A DNA stretch of 64,000 nucleotides from Echinococcus granulosus. Lineage: Eukaryota > Platyhelminthes > Cestoda > Cyclophyllidea > Taeniidae. The notes under the pieces were generated by a model. It saw only the letters and a list, made by a program, of their open reading frames with translations, made no database searches and had not been told where the DNA came from. Shown piece after piece: positions 1 to 12,900 of this stretch. The stretch lies in the NCBI RefSeq assembly GCF_000524195.1, contig NW_020170387.1:1763627-1827626 (forward strand), written 5' to 3'. Position numbers and translations under genes: made by a program. Numbering within the stretch: position 1 is the first letter of the stretch; every line of letters starts with the position of its first letter.

Positions 1-1543
1 TGTTGGATTATCGTAGCATCTTAGCTGTGTTCATTGGAGTTTACGTTCTGGTCAATCATGTCTCTACTTTTCCGTTGTCGCTAGGCTATTAGAAAATTGT
101 ATTGTTTAGGTTGCTAATTTAAAACACGAGCATGGCAGGCAATTCATTGTTGTGTTTCAGGCTGTTAGTGATTGAGTGGTCCCTTTAGTTCACACGATGC
201 ATTCTGGAATACGCAATTGAAACAGTTAATCCTATTGACGTTTGCAAGCCCATCATACAATAATGTATCGCATGCTGTTACTCCTTCACTCCAATTTTAT
301 TACGCTATGGAATCTCCTCTACAAGATGTTCCACATGTACTTACTTTTCTATAATCAATCGTGCTGCAGAATAAACAAATCTTTTTTATGACATTCATTA
401 TGTGGAAATTAGTAATAAACCCTTTTCTAACTATATGATTGCAAAATAGAAATAACACGCCTTCGTTCTTCTGGGATTTCTTAAGTTAGGAGTACCTTTG
501 GCCAAGTAATGGACTCTTTAAATAACTTGTCCACCTAATGCCTAGTCGACGGAATTAGCTTTCCGGGAAGAAAAGCTCCTCGTTTGAAATAAAACACAAC
601 AAAGGGTACTAAGATGATGCCTAGTCCTCTGATTTAACTGTCTAACCATATCTGCTTGTATCCACCACCCTAAGTGCATAGTTACGGGGGTAGAGAGACC
701 TACCTTTCCTGGTCTCTTCTAAATCCTGGTTGTTTATCCTTCCTATGTAGGGCCTGGTTCGCATGAAGAGAGGGGCAGCTCAACTCCAGACTAGTGAGGT
801 GGACCAAGAGTGGATCGAAGTTAGCTACGATGTATGCTTAGAAACTAATTTGATTTTATTCACCTCCTCTCTGTGTCCATTCCAAATTCAGCCTCCGATT
901 GATTCGTTCCTTAGTTTTTTTCTAAAAAACCAGCCCCCACTGCACTTTACTTTGATTAAATCGGGATCGACATGCACATAACTATTCAGATAGAGCATGT
1001 GCTTATGTGGAAACTAGCATATTATTCTGGGAAAATCATAAGCGTTGCGAGGATATGAGTGATAATGTGGATTAACATCTCGCTCCATAGGTGTTTTATC
1101 GTCCGTTGTTACATGCTATTTACTTTTTACAGCATATTTACTGGAATCCATAAATAAGCGATAGGTGCTGGATTGCATCTTAGATACGCGTTTATATTTA
1201 TGCGGCTGAGTTTGTGAATATGAAACAACCGAACGCATTATCTCATCGACTTGGTTATCATTACGCGTGGCGTGGATTGTTATAGTTCGCTGGCTGATTA
1301 CTACATTGTTTTCTCAATTGCAACTGAAGTTCAAATTTTTCAATCGTGACATAAACCTACCTACCTTCATGATTTCAATGGTTAATATTCTACGAACTGT
1401 GGGTGTTCTCTTGCGTTTTTGTGTTACCCACACTTATACTTCTCTGTCAAATGCGACAGGATGCCGTTTGAAATTACCCAAGTGCGTGTGCATGTGTGGC
1501 AGCAGACGGGGTGTAACCCGATCTGGTGCGATCTTACTTACAG
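1..1543. other. No recognised exon; probably an upstream intron of the dynamin-related gene
   Basis: The dynamin-related gene enters this window already at its variable region, so its GTPase and middle-domain exons should lie to the left. I looked here for the conserved middle-domain block that normally precedes the variable region and did not find it. The stretch is AT-rich and has only short, unconvincing open frames. It is most simply read as intron. Confidence 0.5.
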
Positions 1544-3124
1544 GCCTTGAGCGATGGACCGTCGCAAACCCAGGCAGCCAGACGAACTCAGCAGTCAGCG
1601 GCAGGACGGCGTCCGAACGCGGTGCCCGCGCAGCGATCCAATGACGCACTCCAGGAGGCCGACTCATCTGACAGTGCTAACTTCTCGGGCTTCCACGCGG
1701 CCCCTGACATCGTATGTACCTTCTACCTTTCAGGCCAATCTAGGCCTTCAGCGTAGTACTGGCGGCCTCATTTCCACAAAACAGACTGTGCCTCATCAGA
1801 CGAAATTTGTATGGGTTATTTTGGGTAGCTTCCGACCAACAGTCGGGGATTCAGTTGTTTGGGCTCGGTTGTAAAATGAATTTTGTGTGAGTTCCGCATG
1901 CACTAAAGCATGACAAATAAAACAAGACAAAAAATATATGAACATCCCAAATTGTTAAGTAGCATAAGTATGAGTGGTGTGTGTACGATACTCGTGAATT
2001 GTATAGCATGGTTTTGATGTTTACTGATTTGTCTTTAACAATTGCTCAGTCCAGTCAGGTATTAATTTACATTTATAAAATTGAATGAACTTTGCTCGTT
2101 TTTACACCTTATCTTCAAATTTCAGCAAACCCAAGTCCAACAACATCAGCTAACTGCTACGGAGAAGCGCGACTGTGATTTAATCAGTAGGTGCCCAATA
2201 TTTACATCTTTTCATTTGAATAATGGATTTAAGCTTCATTAGCGACACATTTGAACTAAGGTGTTCACCACTTTCCGTTTTGGAGCAAATTATATATTAC
2301 GTTGCCTTAGCAGCTGATACCGCCTTTTAGAATGATGGTTCTTAGGGAAAAGGTAACGTTACACCTCTGAGAATAGGAATATATTTCAGAAGTGCATTTT
2401 TACATGCTGTAAATTCGCTGGGAAACACGTTTTACTAAAGTCAAGTAATAAGCTTTCAATAAAGTTGTTTTCAATGCAGAGGCTATTTTTTTATCCACAT
2501 CAGGCCAACTGATTCGCTCCTATTTCCAAATTGTGCGCAAGAACATCCTCGACTCGGTGCCGAAGGCGATCATGAACTTTCTGGTCAACTACGTGAAAGA
2601 CAATTTGCAGTCGGAGTTGGTGAGCAGTTTATACAAGATCGATGAGTATGACGGATTGCTGAAGGAGAGCGAGAACGTGGCGCAACGACGAAGGGAGGCC
2701 TCAGAGATGCTCAAGGTCTGTGAGTTTTTCTATAAAAAGCCCGGAAATTCACTTCTCTTGATATTGTTAATTTAAGCTTAATCAGATCCCCAGTATGAGC
2801 TACTTTACAACTTTTATTCGCTTACTGGGTGTAAATAAGTTATTTTAGGGAGGCAGAATCTTAATGCGCCTACTCTTACCACTCTGGTCAAAACGTGCGT
2901 CTGATCAGAAGAAAGAAATTCATCACAGAGTTAGTGATCCAAATCCAATCACTTTTAGCTGGTGTAGTGAAGCTGAACGTGCTTTCCCCCATAGTGGCTA
3001 GTCAAATAGTGAACAGAGAAGAGTCAGCTACTCAAAATACATAAAAATACCACGGTGTTTATTGTAGGGACTTCAACGAGCCAATCAGATCATCAGTGAA
3101 GTCCGGGAGGCCCCAATGTGGTAA
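1544..3124 (+). CDS. DNM1L: Dynamin-related GTPase (Drp1/DNM1L type), C-terminal exons only
   Basis: Drp1 is a self-assembling GTPase that constricts mitochondria and peroxisomes for fission. Only the 3' part is in the window. Exons: 1544-1711 (variable region, rich in Q, A, S and N), 2126-2186, 2504-2715 and 3068-3124 (stop TAA). Phases join cleanly at 0, 1 and 0. The last two exons encode the GTPase effector domain: a block beginning [12 protein letters not shown], then [21 protein letters not shown] and [12 protein letters not shown], ending [12 protein letters not shown]. Human Drp1 has the same blocks and also ends in tryptophan, which separates it from classical dynamins with a proline-rich tail. 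The variable region is low-complexity and shares little with vertebrates, as is usual. Start codon, GTPase and middle domains are outside the window. I see no break in the visible part. Confidence 0.93.
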
Positions 3125-6100
3125 CTGTGGTATCACTGAGGACGGCATTCTCTGTACCATATTCTCTTCTCCTCTGGTTTAGATTATCTTGCGGGTTTCG
3201 CCCACTCAGGACGCATCGTTTCCGCCAGATATTCGCCAGATGAACAGTTATTACCATCTCATTGTTATTCACTCCTAACAACATTAGTTTTTTCTAATCC
3301 CATATAAGTGTTGCAGTCCTTTTTATTTTTTAAACTGGCACAAATTTCGTGTGAAAACAGTGCCTATCTGATGACAGCTGAGTAAAGGCTTGAAGTTTGT
3401 TGACGGCTAGAAACTACGTAGCTTGAACAATTGAACTTAAAACTTCTCTCTACTGGCCTTATGGGTTCATGCCACTTATCAGACCTAGATTAAACAATTT
3501 ATTTTATACTGCCTGGTGCTGTAAAGCTGCTTGCAGTTGGTCCCATCGGGTGCCGCTTTAAACTCCCCTGACTGGTGACATTCATCTGCCTTGTTATTCC
3601 TTAGAAGCAGAGGAAGACCTTTTTGAAGTGGTATAGACACTCATGAATTCCCACTGGTTACATCAAAAGGTTGGGACAATCTTTGGAAACAGAATTACGA
3701 TTCAGTCGCTTGTTCCTGCTTGGAAATCTAGCATGTGATTCAATTAACAATAGGTAGGAGAAAACATTGAGTTGCTCAGATGTATAGTTGCGTCATTTCG
3801 CTTTAACAGACTACTGATGATGAACCTACTGGACTCGACTGTGCAATCGGCTTCCGCACGGCTAAACAATAACGTGCACATGACGTGTCTGTGTGTATGA
3901 TGGTGTTCACTTCCGTTGGCGACTGGAATTTCGTCCATTTCATGACTTCAGTGAGTGGACGAGGTGATTGGATGTGGTGGTGGTGGCTATCTATGATAGA
4001 CCCCAGATAAATGCTGCTTTTTTGCTATTTGTGGCCAAAAAACTGGGCAAATTTAATCTCATGGTCTTTCATCAAAGTACTGAACGCATTGCCTCAATCT
4101 ACTTTTGTGTAGAAATGAAGCCATATACATTGATCTTTGAGTTTTAATCGTCTCTTATTTTAGGATTTTGGCAGGTTATGCAATATCCACTTGTAGTACT
4201 TGGACCTGCAATGACTGCCGTTTTATAACCACAGAACAGTCAGAAATTGTCATTTTGATGCATTCCGCCAGGTTTTAATTTTAACGAACGAGACAGCAGT
4301 TGAACACTTGCGAAATGAAGTTAAATGAGCAAATAAAGAATAAGTGTAAAAACGGAATAAGACGATTTATCTTTTTCCCAAACCAGGGGATTATTTTGAC
4401 AATGCTTACATTTCCACCATGTTGAGCAATACATTATAAAAAATAAACATAGTCTTGCGGTATTTTGAAGTGTTGCCATGTTTGCTACTAACGATTTATC
4501 AATAGAGTAATCGCAAAAACCGGTAATTTGAGAAATTTGCCTTGCCATTTGAATCAAGTTTTACCACTAAGACTTAAAATTTGAGGCTCTAAGACTACGC
4601 TCTTTTTAAGCATTTGTTTTTCTCCCTCGAGAGTATAGCTATGCATCATCTGACCTCGGAAGACCAAATAGATCTGTGGGTCAATGCGGGAAATGAGAAC
4701 AGTAGGCAGAGTACAAATGCCGATTGTGTCATTGGCTTTCGAGGCATTTCTTGTGTAAATGAAATCTGAACAGTAGAATACAAGCCGGTGCTGACGATAG
4801 TACTACCCTTACTTTGTTAAAAATGAACAGCAGCAAAACGGCAAACTGGAAAACCTCTATTAAAAGTTCTATGTAAATGTAGTTAGGCTTGTCGCCAACG
4901 TTGTTGAGAAGATGATATCGTGATTTTCCTTTGCCACTTTCGCTACCAGGGCCAGAGAAGATCGCCTATCATAGTTCAAGTTTTCGTTGTTATCATGTTT
5001 TTCTTTCAATTATAAATCACGGCTCTTAATTAAGTCTGCGAGCTGAGGTAAGAAAAATGGGATATCATTTGGATGCAACGCAGGTGAGGAATGCGTTAAG
5101 CAAAAAGCTTGAATGCCCATACATATTTCGCTCGCTAGTGCCTTGCTCGAGCCAACGCTGACTGACCCACTGACGTGCTCACAAGAGTACGGTACTTCGT
5201 CGATGAGGGCTTCGAGATATTGGGTGGCAAACAAGAGAAGGCGAAGTGCACCATCTTTGAAGCCTCCAATGTAGGCCTGCATGCGGCTTCCATGCACTAG
5301 AAGAGTGTTTGGTGTGGATTTGCAAAAAGGATGTGACCGAACGCCACAACATCCTCGAGAAAGCGAGAGGCGGAGCAAGTGGAGACGCGGAAGTGCTAAA
5401 GGGTGTCCACCAAACGGGTTTATGCATAGCGGTGTGCTGCCGACTCGCCTGCAAACACACATGACTGTCTAAGCTTTTTGTGTTGCATAAGCGGACCCCA
5501 AAAATGGATGCGATTGTGTGGAAGACGGAACGGGGGTTCAGCCAAGTGTGTTGATACGTAGGATAGTCAGTGGGTCGAAATTATACGCACTGAAGATGGA
5601 GGTAGATGCGGATATTCTCGAATCGCAAGAATTTTTTACCGGCCTATAAAATATTTTCAGTTTTATTACTTTGAGGTTAAGATGGCTTCAGAAGAAAGAG
5701 ATTATAAGGCTTTTAAGATATTAAAAGAGAAATTTTCCCCAAGGGCCATAAATAGATTGAATCGTTGGTACATGTTTAGGACTTGATAACCTTTGTGACT
5801 TTCAGCTCCCTCTCACCACAATATTTTATTTTTCATCGGGTTCTGCTATACGGTGTAGGGCAGATAAACCATTTCTAAAAGAAAAACGATATGTAGAAAG
5901 CATCTTCCTTTGAGCTGAAAGATGTCCTTATCACGTTCATAGAGCCAGAATTTTACTGTGTTTTGATTAAATTTTCTGCTCGTTTTAACGCAGAACTCGT
6001 GACCACGTCACATAATGATGAAGAAGAGAGATAATGGGTTTTAGTATCTTTCGTCATGACGTCAAAAGCATTGTGAACTACAGCCTGTAGAAGTATGGGG

Positions 6101-9100
6101 GGATTTTGCTTAAGCACGGAGCACCCATAAACTGCCCCAACTTTATAAAATTACAGGATCAGATAGTATGTGGTTTCAGAATCTTGTTGCCAAGGCGACA
6201 ATTTCCGTGTCCAAAAACGGAACCCGGGGAAAACTGCAATACCATCACCTTCACCAAGGCCACAGGGTAAGTCACAAATAGTCCGGATATGAACCAGGAG
6301 CACTGATGAGATAGTTGAAGATATCCACAATCCTTAGGTAAACAGCAGCACCACGTCACCTCAACTCGGATTCACTAGAGACTTCTTTCTTTTTGATGGC
6401 TGAGTCACGAAAAGACGATACTAGTCATTTAAATCAGCATTGTTACTGAAACAAGACGGAGACAGAAAAATAGCGAGAAATTCGGAACCATCCCTCGTAC
6501 TCCCCTTTGGCTATTGTTTCGCATTAGAATCAGCCTCAACTAGCTACCGAACTGGATTTTAATGCATTTCCGCTTGACATTGATTTCGTCTATTTGCGCA
6601 CTAACAGAGCCCAAGTCAAACGAATGGGGAACTTAAAATTGGCTAAAATAACTTTGGGAAGTCAAACACATGATTGTAAAAAAGAGCTTGTGCAATTATG
6701 CTTAATTTTTATGATGATTTAACCAATAGCACAAATAAAGCACTTCGAAGATGGAGAAAAGTGCAACACGTGGATTGCCATCCATCCTACCAGCCCCCCG
6801 AATCTGGCAAAGACCAGTTAGCTCAAATTGATACCAATTTCAAAGACGCACATAGCTTACTCTTCATTTTGTCATAGGTTGATGAATAGGCAGGTTTTTA
6901 ATTATAAAATATACTGCAAAATATTACAACTTAATTATTTTGACAGTCCAATTGGAATGGGTGTGAGAATGGGCGCACATGTTATAAAGTTGGCGACAAA
7001 TCAACTCCAAGTCCGTGAACCACCAACACAAAGGAAGCGTTGTATTTTTTCGGAACGAGAATCATATTTATCTGAACATTTGATATAAATGTTTGTGTTT
7101 AAGTGGTGGCTCTTTAAAATATTGCGACTTTCCTGCGTTATAAGTAGAAGAAGAATGTTTCATAACTTATCTAAAATGGAGCAGGCAAAAGAGTAACCAA
7201 ACTCAAGTGTGATAAAAAGTGGAGGCTCACAACACCTGCTTGTTAAATCACCCGCAAAAGAAGAATTATTAATTGCTAGTTATCAGTTGCAGCGATTGTG
7301 TATTCTAGGCCCTTGCACACCCGAGGGCTCTGAAAAGTGCTCGAGTGCTTCTTGTTAAAATGACGGTGATCGTGTGACTGCTCCGTTGCATAAAGACGGC
7401 AAATTTTCGTGGATAGTAAATAGGCGCAAGGTTGAAGAAGTCTAACTAGCGTCCTTAAACATGAGTGCCATCAGTTTCGCATTTTACCTAAGTTGTAAAC
7501 CCAGGTGCAAGGGGAGCGTGGGAAAGAGTGTCATAAGAGGAATACGGAGGGTGTGCACACTACAGAAAAGGCAGACCAGTGTAGGGATCATGCACAACGA
7601 AAATCGATGTAGTGCAGTGCAGTGCGGTGCCACGAGGCGCTGTGGGGGATAGGGGGGACACGGAGGCACACACAATGCTGCACTGCGCAGCGCGAACCAA
7701 CAAATGACGTCAATTGTATGCTAGACACAACTAGATTCCCAAATTACTGCTAAGTTCAAATTTAATGTTGTAGGAGCTTGACAGGGTGGTCAAATGATTC
7801 GGTGAAATCCGAGCTTTAGTCATTACCAAGTAGCACAAAATGAATCCACGCCATTGCAAAGTTAAAAAAATTCTGAACTTACCTGGAATTTGTGGTGTAT
7901 CTTCTTTTTTACACTCACCAGAGCGTGTGGGCTATCCCTATCTTTGCTTTTCCTTAGTCGGTACTAAATTCCAAGCGTTTTTTAGCTGTCTTCAGACCTT
8001 CTTTCTTTTTTTTTCATTTGCAGAAATCAGGAATCGTCGAAATATTTAGCAACGCGAATATCACCCAAATGGAAATGTGGTACACATTTTTTGCAAAATA
8101 TTACACAACACTTAAATGCAGAAAAAAGACGACACCATGGAGGTTGTGCGTGGTCAGTCATCACGGTATTAGTAGGGATAGTGTTTCATATGCGTTCCAC
8201 CCCATGACTGCTACCTTGTACAGGAATCAGAATTTCAGCTTTATGATCACTGTCTTAGGTACAATGACACCAAGACTTAACAGCTCTAGAGAGTTTTGAA
8301 GAATTTTTAAGGAGATTTCGTCAGGAAACTTCCCTGAGGAAGGACATTTCACTGAAATACTTCAAGCATTCGATCCAACAAAGTGGTTCGTATAACATTC
8401 GAGCACCAGAGTAATTGGAAAAAAATACCATTCCGGTTCCACTAACCATTCCATTAGGAACCTACCAATCACCACTGATAAACATCAGCCCACTAAGCAA
8501 GATGTCCGACACCGATGGTTGAGGAATGTGCCACCGGCGTTAAATTCATGTAAACATTTGCCACTCACTCGTCAGATATCAATCGAGGGAAGCTGCAAGT
8601 TCACTCTTCTCGCTACAATTGTACCGACCAAAGTAGCCTAATCGACGCTTTCTGCCTCGCATTTCACCACCTCATCGTGGTATCCACGATGAAGGCGAGC
8701 AAAGTATGTCTCTAGAGAAAAGAGGCAGACCTAGACCGGAATTCATTTGTATTCACTTACAAATGAGGCCAGAAAATCAAACAGTAGATAAAGTTTGATC
8801 AGATAGGTCATTGTAATAATAGCAATTAGACGATGAACAAGTGGATCATTTGGCAACAAACGGACATTAGGTCTGTTAACAATAAACCACATTGTTAGTT
8901 TCGAGCATTGTTAATGAAGTAGACAGACAATGGACTGGTGGTGTGCTCGTCAGGGTACCTTCTCGTATCAAACATCATATTCAGAAAAAATCACCCTCCG
9001 TTTCCGTTTGAATGCGCGACAAAGATAATTCGAGGCTAGGGTGCTGTGTTCTTAATCCACTAGATTGATTGCAGCAGCTCAAGTTACCAAGGCTGCATGT

Positions 9101-9913
9101 GTCAACTACTACCACACAGAAGGAGCCCCGACTCCAGCACCTTAAATTGGATCGTACGATAAGCCTGTATTGGAGGCCATGAAGACAGAACACAAGGCCC
9201 ATCCCATTTGAGGAGTGGGCGTACCACCGATTCTGAGTGCATTTATACCAAACAAGGCGGCTACGAAAAATCCCGCCCCCGCTTCCGGACGATGCAAGCA
9301 AGAGGCGCTCGATGAGAAACAAACACACCCTCGGCCTCCCTCCACCCCTCATTCCCTCCATTGTATCATGTGACCCACGCCACTGCGTTGCTCTCACGGA
9401 AGCGCACCGACCAAACACACACAGGCACGCAGCAAAAGCACCACATACATTTCTCTTACTGATGCTTCTGAGGAGCGAGGCACGTTTTAGGGCGCTATTA
9501 AGAAAGTACGTATGCAGAATCGGCCACCGCGATCTGGAACACAGTAATCAAACTAGCCGCATAAAATTGTCATTGCGTGGCTTAAGTGGAAGGTTTCCTA
9601 CGAAGCCCTATCAAATGTTAAGGACGACGCAACGAAGCAAACCGGATAATGCTGTATTAGAGTGGTATTAAACAGGGTAGTAGCAAGTGAAAAATAATCG
9701 AAGAAGCCTTCATTTTAATGGGATAAAGCACAATTAAAAAGGCGACAACAGGTGAGCCAAAGCTCATTCAAGCGTCCACTGATGCGTTCATGCGGCATCG
9801 TAAACGAGGCGGCAGGGCAAGGAAACACAAGGTGGAGGAAGAGAGAAAAACAATACGTTCGGGTGGAGTGAAGGTGTAAATAAAAATTGATAAAATCACG
9901 GAGATACCGGCGG
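3125..9913. other. Intergenic DNA, about 6.8 kb, no supported gene
   Basis: Between the end of the dynamin-related gene and the 3' end of EEF2K I find no conserved domain and no spliceable gene. Two GC-richer islands carry overlapping open frames: 5010-5462 (listed separately) and about 9140-9480. A short GTGCA-type direct repetition sits near 7608-7630 and a GGT-type run near 3975. The rest is AT-rich and unremarkable to the eye. Confidence 0.5.
5010..5462 (-). CDS. Unrecognised 150-codon open frame, doubtful
   Basis: A 150-codon ATG-initiated frame runs on the minus strand in a locally GC-richer island. I do not recognise its product. The second half (after the internal Met in SRMQAYIGGFKDG) is leucine- and alanine-rich, with a composition like a soluble helical protein. 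The first half is rich in cysteine, serine and leucine and less convincing. A second minus-strand frame and one plus-strand frame are also open over part of the same DNA, which weakens the case. It could be a single exon, a degraded retrocopy or chance. No flanking exon could be joined to it. Confidence 0.2.
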   Translation of the reverse strand: MCVCRRVGSTPLCINPFGGHPLALPRLHLLRLSLSRGCCGVRSHPFCKSTPNTLLVHGSRMQAYIGGFKDGALRLLLFATQYLEALIDEVPYSCEHVSGSVSVGSSKALASEICMGIQAFCLTHSSPALHPNDIPFFLPQLADLIKSRDL

Positions 9914-12900
9914 CTACTCGACTCCCTCTCCCTCCTTGGCGTAGGCCTCGTCGGCTAGCTCAAAGTATTTGGCCGCCAGACGGCCATCCATCTGCTGAGT
10001 AGCCGACTCTGCCGCCTCCGTGTAGAGGTCGCCTACAAGCCAAACAATCAACAATGGTACAAACCTCACTAGCGGCCACGTCACTCCCACGCTCCACGTC
10101 CCCGCCACAGAATCGATGGTCCCATTAAGCCTAAACGGCCTTGGAATCGTACGAGGCCATTTTCACATAAAATTTCGTCATGAGTTACGCTTGGAGTGAA
10201 CACGAAAGGTGCAATTAGGCAAAAGCAGCCTTAACAATCAAGAAGATTTGCTCGGAGCATCCGCAGATGCTCTTTGCACTAATGGGACTTTTGACATCGT
10301 AGCATCATTAGGCGCTGATCTAATGCCTCTACACATGGTTAAATAGGATGCTTCCATTGGTAAGGCGAATTCCTAGGGTGAATCAAAAGCATCCTCTATG
10401 AGTGATAAATTGACTCTACTAGACTAGCCTTTAAAGGCCAATGAAGGCAACGGCAAATTATATAAGTAGCCCTGGTTAACCTTTACGGAGGTAGCTGGTG
10501 CTCTACATCTCAGGGCACGGAACATACGCACACCGTTAACATGAGTCATCGGAAGCACGACATAGGCTGGCATTTTAACAAGGTCTTAGACCAAAGTACT
10601 AAATCGAGTCATCATGTATGCAAAGCGGAGCTAAAAGATGTCATTTCACGAGGAGGGGCTAAAGAGGCAGAGATCAGAGATATATTTACTAAAAAACTCA
10701 AATTANNNNNNNNNNNNNNNNNNNNNNNNNNNNNNNNNNNNNNNNNNNNNNNNNNNNNNNNNNNNNNNNNNNNNNNNNNNNNNNNNNNNNNNNNNNNNNN
10801 NNNNNTTTGAATGAGATTTAACAAACTTTAAAAAATAACTTATTTGGCTATTCACTGCAAAACAGATTAGGTACAATGGCAATGGCATAAGACAAGAACG
10901 GTATACAACCATGGTGGAAAAGGTCGCACCTATCCCTTGGCCCAAAAAAAGGTGGGCAGGTTTTGGTCAACCCGTTGCAACCACTTGCCATAACTCGTAG
11001 AAACTTATTAAACCCATTCAGTTTCATACAGGCAGCAGTACAAAGCGCAAACAGACGTCGGTCGATCGGTACAGTGCTCCATCCCACTCTCTACTACCTC
11101 CTCCTCATCTTCAACCCTCTTTACATACCTTCTGACCCCGATCCCATTTCACCTTACCCACTACTACTTGGCACATTCAATCTCAATTTCGAAGATGCAC
11201 AAACCTCCCTCCTCAAACAGTTTCACACTGCAGCAAACAGAAATGGCCAACACAACTCAAACATCCAACATGTCCAAAAGGAGCCACTGTTCCTCACTAT
11301 GAAGAAGTGTGCGCCGCTATTGTCCAAAGTAAGCCGCGATCAAGAACAACTTTCAGTCGTGCCTCGTGTGAGTGCTGAAACAACTCGTTTCCGCCCACAC
11401 CAACCGGTAAGGGAACGACGTAAAAGTAAATGGATCCCATCACCATTTCACGCGTCAACAAATGACAGTACACTTTCAACACTACCACTTCCCACTTCAT
11501 TTCACCCACTACTATGCAGACTGCTTGCCTGCTGCTTGACCAACCAGCTTACCTACCACGAGGAGTGGTTCCTGCGCTCTTATCCTCCAACCTTCGTCAA
11601 GCCAACGCACACACCACCGACTGCTCTCTCCTAACTATCTACTCACCACCCACCACACACCACCCATCCCACACTCTCGGGGCACCACTTCGTCCCCAGA
11701 AGACTATGCCCACCCTCCCCCCAGCCTGTGTGTGGTACAATGCGAACGCGTTTGCTCATAACACCTTTCTTCCTGAAGCCCAAACAAATACCGTGGACCC
11801 AGCCAGCCAGTCAGTGGGAGGAATCACACTTGCCAAGCAATGCACGACCTCGTACCTCACCACCACTAAGCGCACACGCTAGAAGACTTGCACTGCAGTT
11901 TGGCTTTGAAGGCAGGGAGTTACTGCCCCATCCTAACTTCATCCTCATCCTCATTCTCCGTGATCCCCCTATAGTCCTCCGAACGATGACCATCACCTTT
12001 TTCCCCGCATTACACTTCAGCACAAAATAAGTAGCTCGGAGGTTGCAGGAGCTAGTTTTTTTGCCTCTAGAGATAAATCGACTTTCGAAAGTGAAACTTG
12101 AAATTATCTCTTGCAGAGAAAGGATCATAGGTTATCATATTGACTACTTTAAAGGAAAAAAAATTTGAGTAGCTTTCTGAAGTTCTTTAGTCCTCATTAT
12201 AAACAACGAACGGCCTTATTCATTAGCCCTACGCAATATCACGGGGACTCTACTTGCTTTCACAAAAAAACGAGAGTGAAAAGTCACTCGTTTCCAACAC
12301 CAAAACATACATAAAAAACGCGAGTTCATTAGTTATGCAAAGAAATATGGTACAAGGAAAATAACTTCCTGCGTCATAACAAGTTACACGAAGATTTCGT
12401 TACAGCTAACTTGACGTCATCCACCTCAATTAGTCAGCCTGCAATGACAGAGGTTTGCTAGCATTCTATCTCTTAAACTAAACGGAAGGTCCCATCGTCT
12501 GATACAGAGCTTAGATGGCCCAAAACCGACTCTTACAAATATCCCAGACTTCTAAAATGAGACAACAGCTCCGGGGTAGAAAAGAGCGAAATAACATACC
12601 TGCCATGGTGGGATCAGCCTGGAGACCGTGTCCGCCGACTTCGTACATCTCGGCGAGGCGGGCCAGCAGACGATGGACAGGCGAGAGATCCTCCGCAGAG
12701 TCATAGTTACCTTCGGCGTCGCAGCCTTCGTCGGCATCGCAGGCACTACCAGGGACGGCGAAACCAGCGTTCTCAATGGCTTTACGGTACCACGACATTG
12801 CTTCTGCCCATGGCCGACCCGCGGAACCTGTGGGGACAGGAAAGCCGCGGTGCGAAGAGAGAAGAACGAGAAAGTCGTCCACTGGTGTGGTGCGCAGGTT

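Noticed and set aside
1712..1733. A 22-nt GT-AG intron between two phase-0 segments of the dynamin-related gene
   Set aside because: It is shorter than every supported intron in this window (minimum 29). Direct splicing from 1711 to 2126 keeps the frame without it. I mention the segment 1734-1809 only as a possible optional exon.
8981..9671. Overlapping 144-145 codon frames on both strands
   Set aside because: The frames overlap each other in a GC-richer patch, have odd composition and no splice context. I saw no recognisable motif.
10963..11634. 223-codon plus-strand open frame in the last EEF2K intron
   Set aside because: It begins with TTG, not ATG, lies antisense inside an intron, and is open because the plus strand is poor in G and T in the combinations that form stops. 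The peptide is rich in T, P, S and H with no domain.
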